From: Prado023 sp963774745
Lineage (GTDB): Bacteria; Actinomycetota; Actinomycetes; S36-B12; CAIYMF01
Direction: 5' to 3'
Length of the DNA stretch: 64,000 nt
Assembly: GCA_963774745.1 (NCBI GenBank)
Contig: CAVZGE010000006.1
Location: 124,001-188,000 of the forward strand
A model generated the notes under the pieces. That model made no database searches and had not been told where the DNA came from. It saw only the letters and a list, made by a program, of their open reading frames with translations. Positions 18,580 through 31,516 of the stretch are shown piece by piece. Position 1 is the first letter of the stretch; every line of letters starts with the position of its first letter. The position numbers and the translations under genes were made by a program.

Positions 18580-21082
18580 GCCCGCGGCGGTGGGGGCGGT
18601 GGTGGCCGGTGCGGCGGGCGGTGTCGCGGGGGGCGCTGGGAATGCCGCAGGAGCCGGCGCTGCAACGGCCGGCGCTGCTGGCGCCGCGGATGCTGCGGCC
18701 ACAGGCTGGATGCCGGTCTTGTCGCGGACCCAGCCGATGACGTGGGTCAGCGTCGGGAAGTCGCGCAGCGCCACGTTCTCGTCGCGCTCCACGTTGAAGC
18801 GGTCGCGGACGGCGGCGAAGACCTCGGCCTGCTTGACGGTGTCGACGCCCAGGTCGGCCTCGAGGTCCAGGTCCACGTCGAGCAGCTCGGCGGGGTAGCC
18901 GGTCATCTCCGAGACGATCGCGATGACCGCGTCGGTGACCTCGTCGCCCGCGGGGGCGGCAGGAGCCGGCACCGGTGCAGGGGAAGCAGGGGAAGCCGGG
19001 GCAGGGGCAGGGGCAGCGGGTGAAGAGACGGGCGCAGCGGCAGTGGGCGCGGCGACCGGCTGGATCCCGGTCCGCTCGCGGACCCAGCCGATGACGTGGG
19101 TCAGGGTGGGGAAGTCGCGCAGGGCGACGTTGTCGTCGCGCTCGATGCTGTACTTGTCGCGGACCGCGGCGAACACCTCGGCCTGCTTGACGGTGTCGAC
19201 GCCCAGGTCGGCCTCGAGGTCCAGGTCGACGTCGAGGAGCTCCGGCGGGTAGCCGGTCATCTGCGAGACGATCCCGACGACCTCGGCGACCAGTGGGTCG
19301 ACGGCCGGGACGGTGGCGGCCGGCGCCGCGGGTGCCGGCGGGGCAACCGGGGCGAACGCAGGTGCCGCGGGGGGTGCGGTCGTCGCGAACGCCGGTGCGG
19401 TGACCGGAGCGGGGGTGACCGGAGCCACCGGGACAGCCGGAGCGGGCGCGGCGACCGGGGCCGTCGCCGGCGCACCGGTGTCGACGATGCGCAGGCGGTG
19501 GTGGTCCACCTCGAGGGCGGCACCAGCGCGACCGGCCGCACCAGCCAGCCAGCGCTGCCATGCATCCGGATCCACGATCCGGTAGGCGTACCCGAGCTCG
19601 CTGGGTGCGCGCCGACGACCGTCGGGCATGGGGGTCCAGCGAAGCAGGGTCATGGCGATCTGCGAGCCGAAGCCGGCGGCCAGGCGCAGGGCGTAGTTCA
19701 CCGGGTAGGCGCCGCCGAGCGAGAGGTTCAGCGTGCCGAGCTCGGGGTCGGGCTCCTTGTAGTTGGGCACGGGCGGCACGATCCCGGTCTCCAGTGCCTT
19801 GATCGCCACGACGTCCTCGATGCCGGCGCCCATGGCGTGGCCCGTGAAGCCCTTGGTGTTGGTGATCACGATGGAGCTGGCGGCGGCACCGAACACGCGG
19901 CGCAGGGCGTTGATCTCCGCGGCCGCAGAGCCGCCACGGGCCGGGGTGTAGGTCTCATGGGACACGAACACCGTCTGCGGCGCGATCTGCGTGCGGTCGA
20001 TCCCGCGGGCCTCGGCCGTCCGGACCAGGCTCTCCATGACCTGCCCGACATGGTCGACATCCAGGCGGGTGCCGTGGAACGCGCTGTTGGCGGTGACCGA
20101 GGCCAGCACCTCACAGATCGGCTGCAGGCCGCGCTCGCGAACGGACTCGGCCGACTCGACGACGAGCGCCGCAGCGCCCATGCCGACGACCATGCCGTGG
20201 CGGCGCCGGTCGAACGGCGTCGCGACCTCGCTGACCACGTCCTCCGTGGCGGCAGCGCCGGAGGCCAGGAAGCCCGAGCCGACCCAGGGCAGCAGGACAT
20301 CGCTGCTCACATCGTCGGCGGAGACCACGACCACGCGGCGGCAGCGCCCCGTGCGGATCCAGTCCTCGGCCAGCGACACCGCCTGGGTGGTGCTCGCGCA
20401 GGCCGCGTTGATCTGCGTGTTCGGCCCCCGGGCGCCGATCAGCTCGGCGAACTGGGAGTGGCCCATCGCCAGGCACCGGAAGATGAAGCGGCGGTCGTAC
20501 TCGAAGCGCTCGACCTCCAGGAGGTGACGCAGCTCGGCGATGCGGCGGTCGACCTCGGCTGCTGCCGGCTCCGCCCCGGTCATCCGGGCGCGGACGGCCT
20601 CGAGTGCCAGCAGCTGCTCGCGGCGGCCACGGTCGGTCATGTACTTCTCGATGTCGGCGGCGAACTCGCCGTACCCGGGGAAGGCCGAGGCGAAGATGAC
20701 GCCCGTGTCGTCGCGCATCGACTCCGGCAGGCCCCACTTCTCGGGCAGCATCGTGCCCAGGGTGGTCGACCGGTAGCGCATCACCAGCGGGATGCCGGCG
20801 TCGCGCAGGGCGTCGAGGCCGGCGCCGAGCGCCAGGCGGGTGGTGCGGTCCAGGGCGAGGTCGCGGGCGGCCTCGACGCCGAACTCCGCCACGACGTCCA
20901 GGGGCGCACCGCGGCCGGCCAGCTTGATGACGCCGGACTCGTCGTCGATCAGCTCGAAGACGGGGTCCTGCCCGGCCTTCTTCACCAGGCGGGTGATCCG
21001 CTTGTCGACGATCGCCTCGCGGAAGCGGTGCGGGATGACGTCGATGAACTGCTGGCCGTCGAGGATCCGGGCGATGTTCTCG

Positions 21083-24267
<3,185 letters not shown>

Positions 24268-24309
24268 GTCGTGTCTCCTGGGGAAGCGCGCGTGGAGGGT
24301 CCGGAAGGG

Positions 24310-25974
24310 TCAGGCGTACAGCACGTCGGCCAGTGCTGTCATGTCGGAGACGAGCCCTGCCTGGGCGTTGCGGATGGCGTCCAGGCGCAGCGTGGTCGGC
24401 AGCGTGGCGGCCAGGCCGAGTGCGGGGTCCGCGGAGCCGATGACCCAGCGCATGCCCTCCTCGCCGGCCTTCATCGCCGCCTCGCGGGCGAACACCCGGG
24501 CGATGACGGCCAGGGCGTCGGCGTCGAAGCGCCGGTTGGCCTTCTCCGCCAGCGTCCCGTCCGCCGCAGCCGCAGCACGCCGGCACAGCGCGCCCGCGCA
24601 CTCGACGTTGGCCACCAGCTCGCCGAGGCGGAACAGCACGTGCTGGTTGCGCGTGAGCCGCCCGGTCTGGCAGGCCGCGAAGACCCCGGCCAGGGCCTCG
24701 AACGCGAGCGCGGAGACGTCGGCCCCGACCTGGGGGCTGCGGGCGTGCAGCGCGTTCATCTCCTGCGCGGCGGTCAGGTAGTAGCCGCCGCGGGACTTCA
24801 GGTGCTCCTGCCAGCGGTCGCGGGCGATCGTCATCTCGAGGATCTCTGAGGTGCCCTCGTAGATCGTGGTGATCCGCACGTCGCGCTTGATCTTCTCGAC
24901 CACGTACTCGCGGGTGAAGCCGTACCCACCGAGGGCCTGGATGGCGTCCTCAGCGGCGCGGTTGCCGGACTCGGTGGCCAGGTACTTGGCGATCGCGCCC
25001 TCGGTGTTCAGCGCACCATCCGGGCCCTCACCGGCGTCGATGCGCGTCGAGGTCTCCTCGATGAACGCGCGCGCGGCCTCGAGCCGGGCGACGTGCGGGA
25101 CGATCAGCTTGTGCGTGTAGCCCTGCTTCTCGGCCAGGGGCGACCCGCCGGAGATGCGCGTCTTGGAGTACTCGATCGCGCGGTCGACGGCCTCCCAGCC
25201 ACCGCCGAGGCCGAAGGCCGCAACCATCACGCGGGTGTAGCCGAAGACCTGCTGGGCCTGGACCAGGCCCTTGCCCTCGACCCCGCCGATGAGGTTCTCG
25301 ATCGGGACCTCGACGTTGTCCAGGAACAGGGCCGCGGTGTTCGACAGCCGGATCCCGTGCTTGTCCTCGGGCTTGGCGCTGGTGAACCCGGGGGTGTCCT
25401 TCTCCAGGACGAACCAGGTCGGTCCGCCGGGGGCCAGGGCCAGGATCGTGGTGGCATCGGCGATGGTGCCGTTGGAGATCCACTGCTTGGCTCCGCTGAT
25501 CCGGTAGCCGGTGATCTCGCCGTCGACCTCGATCGGCACGGCCTTGGTCTTCATCGCGCCCAGGTCGGAGCCGGCCTCCGGCTCGGTGGCGCCGTAGGCG
25601 AAGACCATGCCGTCCTCAGCGATCGCGCCGAGCCACTTCTGCTTCTGCTCCTCGGTGGCGCCGACCAGGATCGGGTCGCTGCCCAGGAAGGTGGCGAAGA
25701 TCGCGGTGGCCAGGCCGATGTCCTTGCGGGCCATGACCTCACAGAGCAGGTAGGAGTCGAACGCCCCACCCCCCATGCCGCCGTAGGCCTCGGGGACGAA
25801 GACCAGCTGGATGCCCAGGTCGGTCGACATCGCGCGCACCGTGTCCTCGGGGCAGATGTCCTCATGATCGAGCTCCAGCTGGCGCTCGGGCGGCAGCGCG
25901 TCGGAGAGGTACTCCTTCAGGCCGTCCAACATCAGGCCGAGCGTCTCGGCGTCCAACCCCTGGTCAGTGTTCAT
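24310..25974 (-). CDS. Acyl-CoA dehydrogenase of the lipid synthase operon
   Basis: 554 aa, longer than the ~385-aa core family because of a C-terminal helical extension (about residues 400-554), as in VLCAD/AidB-like subgroups. FAD-binding and dehydrogenase motifs include GATEPEAGSDLGAM, ISGAKQWISNG and the catalytic-base segment IYEGTSEI. Given its position between the NPD protein and the synthase, it may oxidise or desaturate the acyl product or starter as the CoA ester. ATG 25974 has a strong AGGAGG ribosome site, and a TAGCCT box (26004-26009) upstream may provide its own promoter in the 149-nt gap after the NPD gene. Substrate unknown. Confidence 0.9.
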   Translation of the reverse strand: MNTDQGLDAETLGLMLDGLKEYLSDALPPERQLELDHEDICPEDTVRAMSTDLGIQLVFVPEAYGGMGGGAFDSYLLCEVMARKDIGLATAIFATFLGSDPILVGATEEQKQKWLGAIAEDGMVFAYGATEPEAGSDLGAMKTKAVPIEVDGEITGYRISGAKQWISNGTIADATTILALAPGGPTWFVLEKDTPGFTSAKPEDKHGIRLSNTAALFLDNVEVPIENLIGGVEGKGLVQAQQVFGYTRVMVAAFGLGGGWEAVDRAIEYSKTRISGGSPLAEKQGYTHKLIVPHVARLEAARAFIEETSTRIDAGEGPDGALNTEGAIAKYLATESGNRAAEDAIQALGGYGFTREYVVEKIKRDVRITTIYEGTSEILEMTIARDRWQEHLKSRGGYYLTAAQEMNALHARSPQVGADVSALAFEALAGVFAACQTGRLTRNQHVLFRLGELVANVECAGALCRRAAAAADGTLAEKANRRFDADALAVIARVFAREAAMKAGEEGMRWVIGSADPALGLAATLPTTLRLDAIRNAQAGLVSDMTALADVLYA

Positions 25975-26123
25975 TCGTTTCCTCCTACGCGGACTTGCCG
26001 CTCAGGCTAGGGGTGCCGTCCGTGGGGATGGGCGGTCGAAGTGACCCCCTTGGCGGGACCTAGGACTGTTACCGGCGGGTATCCGTCCCGGGGCGTCCGG
26101 CCCCCCCGACAGGGCCCAGGGGA

Positions 26124-27575
26124 TCAGACCGGGGCAAGTCCGGCGCGCAGGTAGTCGACCACGGAACGCGCGGAGTACGGACCCCCACCCGATCCGTTCG
26201 AGGCCAGGGCGAGAACCGCCCGGAAGTCGTCGCCGGAGGTCACGATAGCCGGCTCCGTGGATCCGTCGGGACGTTGCTGGGGCAGGTCGGCCGCTGCCAG
26301 AAGGGCGTTGCACAGGCACTTGCGGCCCTCGGCGTTCGCGGCCCGCCCGCCCTTGCGCGTGTAGACGGCCAGGGGCTCGGCGGGGCAGCGGTAGTCGATG
26401 TCGCCGTTGGCCTTCTTGTACGGGGTGCGCAGCGCGCCGAGGTCGCAGACGGCCTTGCGGGTGGCGGCGACCTCGGGGTCGCTGACCGTGCCCTCGAGCT
26501 GGATGACCCGGAACGGGAAGCCGGTGGGGGAGGCGCGCCAGTCGCTGCGGACGTCCAGCGTGCCGGCCAGCACCTCGGCCAGGACCTGGCGCTTCAGCGG
26601 ATCGGCCAGCCCGGACTCGGCGCTGTAGGCGAACACGGTCCCGACCTGGATCCCCTGGGCGCCCGCAGCCCTGGCCTGGGCCAGTCCCTCGGGGGTCCCG
26701 TACGCACCGGCCAGCCAGAACGGCAGGCCGATCCCGGCGATCCCGGCGAGGTCGGCGGTGTCGCGCTCGTCGTAGACCGGCTGGCCGAGCTCGTCGACCC
26801 GTCGCGGGCCGCGCGGGGGCGCGTTGTGCCCGCCGGCGCTCGGCCCCTCGACGATGAAGCCGAAGGGGCGGGTCGTGGGGTCGCCGGCCAGGCCCGCGGC
26901 GAGGTCCAGCGACGCGACGATGGCCAGGAACCGGGGGACGGCCAGAGCGCGCCCTGCGTCGCCCAGGAGCCCGGTCGGGCTGCAGTGCACGGACACCGGG
27001 GCGTCGTCGGAGCGCAGGCCCTGCGCGCGCACGCCCCACTGGACATCCTCGCCCCGGGACAGCGCCCGGATGGCCGCGGGGATCTCGGCCGGGTTGCCGG
27101 CACCGATCAGCACGTAGTCGACGCCGGCCAGCATCGCCCCCAGCAGGCCGAAGGGCAGCGGGATCTCGATCTTGCGCAGGAAGTTGATCCCGACCGGGCC
27201 GGAGTGTTCCTGCTTGGCCAGCCAGACCTCGCAGAACGTGCCGACGACCGTCAGCTCCTGCAGGGCGACCGACGGGGTGATCGTGAACCTCGGGACGGCC
27301 TTGAAGGCCGCGTCGGGGGCCTTTCCCCCGTGGATGTAGTACTGCTTCATGACGCGCAGGGCCATGGCCGGGATCGGGAAGGCCGCCAGCGCGCGGCGCA
27401 TGTGGCCGCCGGGATCCCCGGTCTGCAGCCGCCGGGCGCAGACCACGTCGAGGGCGGTGCCGGAGACCACGCCCAGCTCACCGGTCTGGCAGACGGCCCG
27501 GGCCAGCTCCCACCCGGAGACGGCCACCCCCATCCCGCCCTGGATGATCGTCGGGAGCACGTCCTGGTCGTTCAT
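26124..27575 (-). CDS. NPD/PfaD-like flavoprotein, probable trans-acting enoyl reductase
   Basis: 483 aa. FMN-dependent TIM-barrel of the nitronate monooxygenase / PfaD family, starting with IIQGGMGVAVSGWELA. It has the flavin-phosphate and active-site segments GPSAGGHNAPPRG and QVGTVFAYSAESG, and the extended length and C-terminal Cys-containing segment (EGRKCLCNALL) seen in PfaD-type proteins. In PUFA and related synthases such proteins reduce enoyl-ACP in trans. The synthase here has no ER domain, so that role is a strong context inference. It is the first gene of the minus-strand operon; ATG 27575 follows GCAGGTGG. Its promoter lies under two TACG-N4-CGTA palindromes. A degradative nitronate monooxygenase is the alternative. 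Confidence 0.88.
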   Translation of the reverse strand: MNDQDVLPTIIQGGMGVAVSGWELARAVCQTGELGVVSGTALDVVCARRLQTGDPGGHMRRALAAFPIPAMALRVMKQYYIHGGKAPDAAFKAVPRFTITPSVALQELTVVGTFCEVWLAKQEHSGPVGINFLRKIEIPLPFGLLGAMLAGVDYVLIGAGNPAEIPAAIRALSRGEDVQWGVRAQGLRSDDAPVSVHCSPTGLLGDAGRALAVPRFLAIVASLDLAAGLAGDPTTRPFGFIVEGPSAGGHNAPPRGPRRVDELGQPVYDERDTADLAGIAGIGLPFWLAGAYGTPEGLAQARAAGAQGIQVGTVFAYSAESGLADPLKRQVLAEVLAGTLDVRSDWRASPTGFPFRVIQLEGTVSDPEVAATRKAVCDLGALRTPYKKANGDIDYRCPAEPLAVYTRKGGRAANAEGRKCLCNALLAAADLPQQRPDGSTEPAIVTSGDDFRAVLALASNGSGGGPYSARSVVDYLRAGLAPV

Positions 27576-27603
27576 GGCACCACCTGCGTGAGATCGGCTT
27601 GGC

Positions 27604-27630
27604 TACGCCAGCGTAACCTACGGTGGCGTA
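27604..27630 (-). promoter_or_regulatory. Tandem TACG-N4-CGTA operators over the lipid-operon promoter
   Basis: TACGCCAGCGTA (27604-27615) and TACGGTGGCGTA (27619-27630) have centres 15 bp apart. The second extends to CCTACG/CGTAGG arms. On the minus strand a TAGGTT -10-like hexamer (27615-27620) lies exactly between them, about 40 nt before the NPD gene. This layout suits a TetR-type repressor bound in tandem, though the regulator is not in the window. Confidence 0.6.
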
Positions 27631-27808
27631 GGTATGCCAGTGGCCGATGGTGGCGACCGCCGCTCCCGGGGCGGCGCAGGCGGCAGTCGGGTGGGGAGAC
27701 ATCGCGAGCTGCGGGCGGCCGGGCGGGGATGGATGGCCGACCGGGTGGCGTCTCTGGCGGCCGCCGGAACCCTGCGTGGACTCAGGGTGCGCGCGTGCCG
27801 GACCCGGA

Positions 27809-27824
27809 TGTGATGTTGGTCACA
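27809..27824. promoter_or_regulatory. Perfect TGTGA-N6-TCACA Crp/GlxR-like site
   Basis: TGTGATGTTGGTCACA is an exact Crp/GlxR half-site pair. It lies in the 280-bp gap between the NPD gene and the end of the alpha/beta-hydrolase gene, about 200 bp upstream of the predicted lipid-operon promoter. The rest of the gap 27576-27855 holds the tandem operators and no gene that I can support. Confidence 0.5.
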
Positions 27825-27855
27825 CTTCCCTCGGGTGGGCAGCGCGCCGCGGCGG

Positions 27856-29892
27856 TCAGCCTGCCGACCCCGACGAGCCGAACCTGCTGAACAGGCCGGA
27901 GATGTCCCCCCGGGCCAGCTTCGAGGTCGACTCGTCGTCGATCGTGACGGTCTTCGGGTCCACCCCCCACTTCTGCAGCTGGCCGACGACCGACGCGCGC
28001 GCCGTGGCGAACCGGTCGGCGACCATCCGCCGGGTGGCCCATTCCCGCTCCCGGTCACGCAGGGCCTGCTCGATGCGGTCGACCTGCGCTCGGCTGGCGG
28101 GCAGCTGGTAGGTCAGGCGGATCGCGTCGCACAGCTCGATCCGGTAGTCGTGGCCGCGGCGGACGAACTCGCCGGGCTTTGAGTTCATCCCGTTCTTGAG
28201 GTCGATCAGGGTGATCACGAACGTGGTCACCGGCCGGAACGAGGTCTCGCGGGGAACCTTCGGTGGGCGGCTCTCCGGTGGGCCCATCCACCACGGCGTC
28301 CGGACGACCGCGTCGTAGGAGAACTTGTTGATCGGGTCGTCGTGGTGGATCACCTGGACGTGGCGCACGGACGGGGGCAGGGACGGGATCTCGTCGGCCT
28401 GGGCGACCACGCCCAGGATCCCGGCCGGGTCGACCTCGCCGGGGTCCGCGAACCACGTGTCCCAGAGTGCGGTCCGGAACGGCGTGCCCAGGTACAGGCC
28501 CCGATCGATGCCGAGCTCGTCGAAGCCCTGCGTCCCGTGGGCGGCCACGTCGAGGGCCACCTGGGCGCCCAGGCTCTCGCCGAACTGCAGCAGCCGCGGG
28601 CGTTCGCCTGCGGGCATCAGGGCGATCCGGTCCCTGATCCCCTGCAGGATCAGCGTCTGGATCCGGACACCGGCGTCGGTCTGGTTCAGCGCCAGCGCGC
28701 TGGGTACGAGGGCGTACTGGGGCACCACGATGGCGCAGTCCCCGCGCGTGAGGTACTCCAGTGCCTCGGCGAACGAGTAGTTGACGTAGCCCACGCCGGT
28801 GGGGGCGGCCACGACGATCACGGACTTCTCGTAGGCCCCCAGGGCGTCGAGCTCGGAGAGGGCCAGGTCGGCGCGGGACTCGGGCGTCCGTGCGCTCTCG
28901 AACCCGGCCACGGCGCGGATCGGCTCGACGGCCGGTTCGCCCATGACCTCGGCGATCTCGTGCGCACCCAGGGTCATCAGGACGAATCGTCGGCCCTCCT
29001 TGCCGATGTCGGCGAAGGCGATGAGGCTGGCCGGGCCGGCGGTCACCGACCGGCTCGTCGGCGGGTCGGGGTACGCGGCCTCGACCACGTCGTCCGCGTG
29101 CTGGATCCGGCGTCGCAGCCGGTCCAGTGCGGCGAACCCGGCGGGCACCATGAGGGCGGCCGCGACCGAGTGCCCCACCAGGGGCGTGACCCGGTCGTCG
29201 CTGCGGCCCAGGACGCGGCTGACCAGCCTGGTCGAGCCCTCGGCCAGGGCGTACTCCGCACCGGCGAGGGCCATCAGGCCGGCGCCGACCGATCCGCCGA
29301 GGGCCGCCGACCGCGCGATTCCGGCGGCCGTGCTGGGGCGCTGGATCTGGCGGCGGTCGCCGGTCTCACCGACGGCGAGCGCGCGACGATCACGGGCGTT
29401 GACCCGGATCGCGGAGATCGCCCCACCGATCGAGGCTGCCGTGGCCATCCCCAGCGCCGGGCCCGCTGGGCCGATGAGGCGTCGCGTGGCCTTGTCCGAG
29501 GTGATCACCAGAGCCGCCGCCGCGGCCCCGCCGCCGAGGAGCCGTGCCGCGGAGTTGCCGGCGGCGATCGGCAGCGCCGTGGTGCTCGTGTTGGGAAGCA
29601 GCCGGGCGCCCGCGAACCCGACCCCGGCGACGATCGCCGCGGCGATGAGCGTGGCGTTCTCCGGGTCGCCCCGGCCGCGTGAGGTGGCCATCACCTCCGC
29701 GGTGGCCTCGACCGCCGACACGGCCAGCGTGCCGATCCCGAGTCCGACGGCGGCGGTCACGCCGGTCGCCATCGCCTGGTCGGTGGTCGTGCGGGGGAGC
29801 AGGCCGCGGGCGAACGTGTTGGACGTGACCGCGGCAGCAGCAGTCACGCCGGTGCGCAGGGCCAGGTACCGACGTCCGGAGCGGGTGGCCAT
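27856..29892 (-). CDS. Membrane-anchored alpha/beta-hydrolase family protein
   Basis: 678 aa. The N-terminal ~250 residues are Ala/Gly-rich with several hydrophobic segments (for example MATGVTAAVGLGIGTLAV and LIAAAIVAGVGFAGARLL), predicting a multi-pass membrane part. The C-terminal ~400 residues form an alpha/beta-hydrolase with nucleophile elbow GESLGAQVA. This matches the actinobacterial Abhydrolase_9 architecture. Substrate unknown; a lipid or ester is plausible given the membrane part. It lies directly upstream of the lipid cluster on the same strand, but 280 bp with operators separate them, so co-regulation is not shown. The DUF2505 gene starts 28 nt beyond its start codon, suggesting a two-gene unit. 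Confidence 0.8.
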   Translation of the reverse strand: MATRSGRRYLALRTGVTAAAAVTSNTFARGLLPRTTTDQAMATGVTAAVGLGIGTLAVSAVEATAEVMATSRGRGDPENATLIAAAIVAGVGFAGARLLPNTSTTALPIAAGNSAARLLGGGAAAAALVITSDKATRRLIGPAGPALGMATAASIGGAISAIRVNARDRRALAVGETGDRRQIQRPSTAAGIARSAALGGSVGAGLMALAGAEYALAEGSTRLVSRVLGRSDDRVTPLVGHSVAAALMVPAGFAALDRLRRRIQHADDVVEAAYPDPPTSRSVTAGPASLIAFADIGKEGRRFVLMTLGAHEIAEVMGEPAVEPIRAVAGFESARTPESRADLALSELDALGAYEKSVIVVAAPTGVGYVNYSFAEALEYLTRGDCAIVVPQYALVPSALALNQTDAGVRIQTLILQGIRDRIALMPAGERPRLLQFGESLGAQVALDVAAHGTQGFDELGIDRGLYLGTPFRTALWDTWFADPGEVDPAGILGVVAQADEIPSLPPSVRHVQVIHHDDPINKFSYDAVVRTPWWMGPPESRPPKVPRETSFRPVTTFVITLIDLKNGMNSKPGEFVRRGHDYRIELCDAIRLTYQLPASRAQVDRIEQALRDREREWATRRMVADRFATARASVVGQLQKWGVDPKTVTIDDESTSKLARGDISGLFSRFGSSGSAG

Positions 29893-29920
29893 GGCGGGAG
29901 TCTTTCGGAGTCGTCGGTCG

Positions 29921-30418
29921 TCAGCCGGCGTGGCGGCGGGCCAGGACGCGCGCCTGCACCGAGAGGATCCAGCCGACGAGGTCCTTGTCGATCATCGACT
30001 GGACCTTGCCCGCCACGGGGAAGGGCAGCGACGCCTTCGTGCTGGTCGTGGTCGCCAGCGTCGATCCGCCCTCGGTGACCAGCAGGCGCGAGGTGCCCAG
30101 CGATGTCGCCTTCGGGGTGCCGAGCAGGTGCACCTCGAGGGTGCCCTCGGACCCGCGCTCGCCCAGGGGTCCCCATCCCTGCGCCCAGGACAGCCGGACC
30201 TCGCCCGGCAGGAGCTTCTGGGCCAGCTCGGGGATCCCGGGCTTGGACGTGGAGAACCTCCACTGCATCGTGGCCGTCGCGGGATCCCCGGCGGTGTCGC
30301 AGGTCAGTGCGTCGACCTCGACGCCCACCTCGGTGGCGAAGGCGTGCAGGAAGTCCTCGCTGATGAGGTCGGCAAGGACGGTGGCTGGCGCGATGGTCAG
30401 ATCGAAGCTGTGTTCCAC
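29921..30418 (-). CDS. DUF2505 family protein
   Basis: 165 aa, SRPBCC/START-like fold expected for DUF2505, an actinobacterial family. It opens with MEHSFDLTIAPATVLADLI, a typical layout in which a helical cap region follows the first strand, and ends with an amphipathic helix. Ligand and function unknown. Its GTG start (30418) is 6 nt behind a CAGAAT box, with no ribosome-binding site. It is followed after 28 nt by the alpha/beta-hydrolase gene on the same strand, so the two may be co-transcribed. Confidence 0.8.
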   Translation of the reverse strand: MEHSFDLTIAPATVLADLISEDFLHAFATEVGVEVDALTCDTAGDPATATMQWRFSTSKPGIPELAQKLLPGEVRLSWAQGWGPLGERGSEGTLEVHLLGTPKATSLGTSRLLVTEGGSTLATTTSTKASLPFPVAGKVQSMIDKDLVGWILSVQARVLARRHAG

Positions 30419-30424
30419 GGGTAC

Positions 30425-30430
30425 ATTCTG
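30425..30430 (-). promoter_or_regulatory. -10 box CAGAAT of the DUF2505 gene
   Basis: On the minus strand CAGAAT ends 6 nt before GTG 30418, the spacing of a leaderless start. Confidence 0.4.
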
Positions 30431-30545
30431 TCTGTTCCGGGGTGCTTCCGGCGCACTTCCATCAGCCTCTGGCCTGCATGGGCGCCGGCGGCGGGCTAGG
30501 TTCGGGCGCCAGGCCGTGCCCGCCGCCAGCCCCGAAAGGGTGATG

Positions 30546-31436
30546 ATGAGCCCCTCCGACGAGACGTCCCGCCCGGATCTGCCCCGCTACCCGCTGAGCC
30601 TTGCCCGGGCGCTCGCACCGTGGAAGCACGCGGCGACGGCCACCACCGTCCTGCCTGAGTCGGAGACGCTGGTCACCGGCTGGCGCCCGGATCGGGAGCG
30701 CCTGGCGACCTACCGGGCGCTCGTGGGGTCCGGCGCGGACATCCCGATCGCCTTCCCGCAGCTGCCGATCATGGCGCTGCACATCGACCTGCTCTCCCAG
30801 TGGTCGTTCCCGGTCCGGGCCCTGGGCCTGGTCCACCAGGGGGCGGTCATCGACGTCCTCGACGAGCTGCCCATCGACGGCCCCTGGGACGTCCGTGCGG
30901 CGGTCTCCGACGGCCGGCACGTGCGCGCGGGCCTCGAGTTCGACGTCTCCGGCGAGGTCAGCGTGGCGGGCAGGGTGTGCTGGCGCTCCGTCTCGACGTA
31001 CCTGTCCCGCAGCAAGTCGGCCAGTGGAGCGCAGGAGTCGGGCGTCCCGCACCTCGATGCGTCGGGGCTGTGGGAGGCACAGGTGCCGATCCCGGTGCCG
31101 GAGGGGACCGGGCGCGCGTTCGGTCGGGTGACCGGGGACATCAACCCGATCCACATGCACGCCGTGCCGGCGAAGGCCTTCGGCTTCCCGCGGGCGATCG
31201 CCCACGGCTGGTGGACCACGGGGCGGGCCGCCGCGGAGCTCGGCGTCGACGGGGCCGTGCCGGGGCGGCGGCTGGAGATCGCCTTCAAGCGGCCGATCGT
31301 GCTGCCGTCCACGCCGGTGCTGTGCTCGCGGCCGGTGGCGTCCGGGGGGGTGCAGTTCGCGTTGTTCCCGGAGCCGCCGGTTCCCGTCGGGCAGGAGCCG
31401 GTGCGGGCGCTGGCGGTCGGGGTCGTCACCGGCTGA
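30546..31436 (+). CDS. MaoC-like (R)-hydratase/dehydratase family protein
   Basis: 296 aa with a double-hotdog length. The C-terminal half carries the hydratase signature: VTGDINPIHM followed by FGFPRAIAHGWWTTGRA, with the Asp/His pair of MaoC-type (R)-specific enoyl-CoA hydratases. The N-terminal half is a degenerate hotdog. It should hydrate enoyl-CoA or dehydrate (R)-3-hydroxyacyl-CoA. AAAGGG precedes ATG 30546 at good spacing; an in-frame GTG 30516 and an ATG 30543 are alternatives. It is divergent from the DUF2505 gene and close to, but not in, the lipid operon, so a supporting role there is only possible. Confidence 0.83.
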   Translation: MSPSDETSRPDLPRYPLSLARALAPWKHAATATTVLPESETLVTGWRPDRERLATYRALVGSGADIPIAFPQLPIMALHIDLLSQWSFPVRALGLVHQGAVIDVLDELPIDGPWDVRAAVSDGRHVRAGLEFDVSGEVSVAGRVCWRSVSTYLSRSKSASGAQESGVPHLDASGLWEAQVPIPVPEGTGRAFGRVTGDINPIHMHAVPAKAFGFPRAIAHGWWTTGRAAAELGVDGAVPGRRLEIAFKRPIVLPSTPVLCSRPVASGGVQFALFPEPPVPVGQEPVRALAVGVVTG

Positions 31437-31516
31437 CCTGTCGCGGGTGCGCGCAGTCGGGCGCCGTGCGTGTCGACCGCGCGAACCCGCGCGTCCGGGA
31501 GGGCAGAATCGCGGAT

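Noticed and set aside
26040..26075. GGGACC-containing stretch considered as a DosR-like dormancy box
   Set aside because: Only one half matches; the required complementary GGTCCC half is missing.
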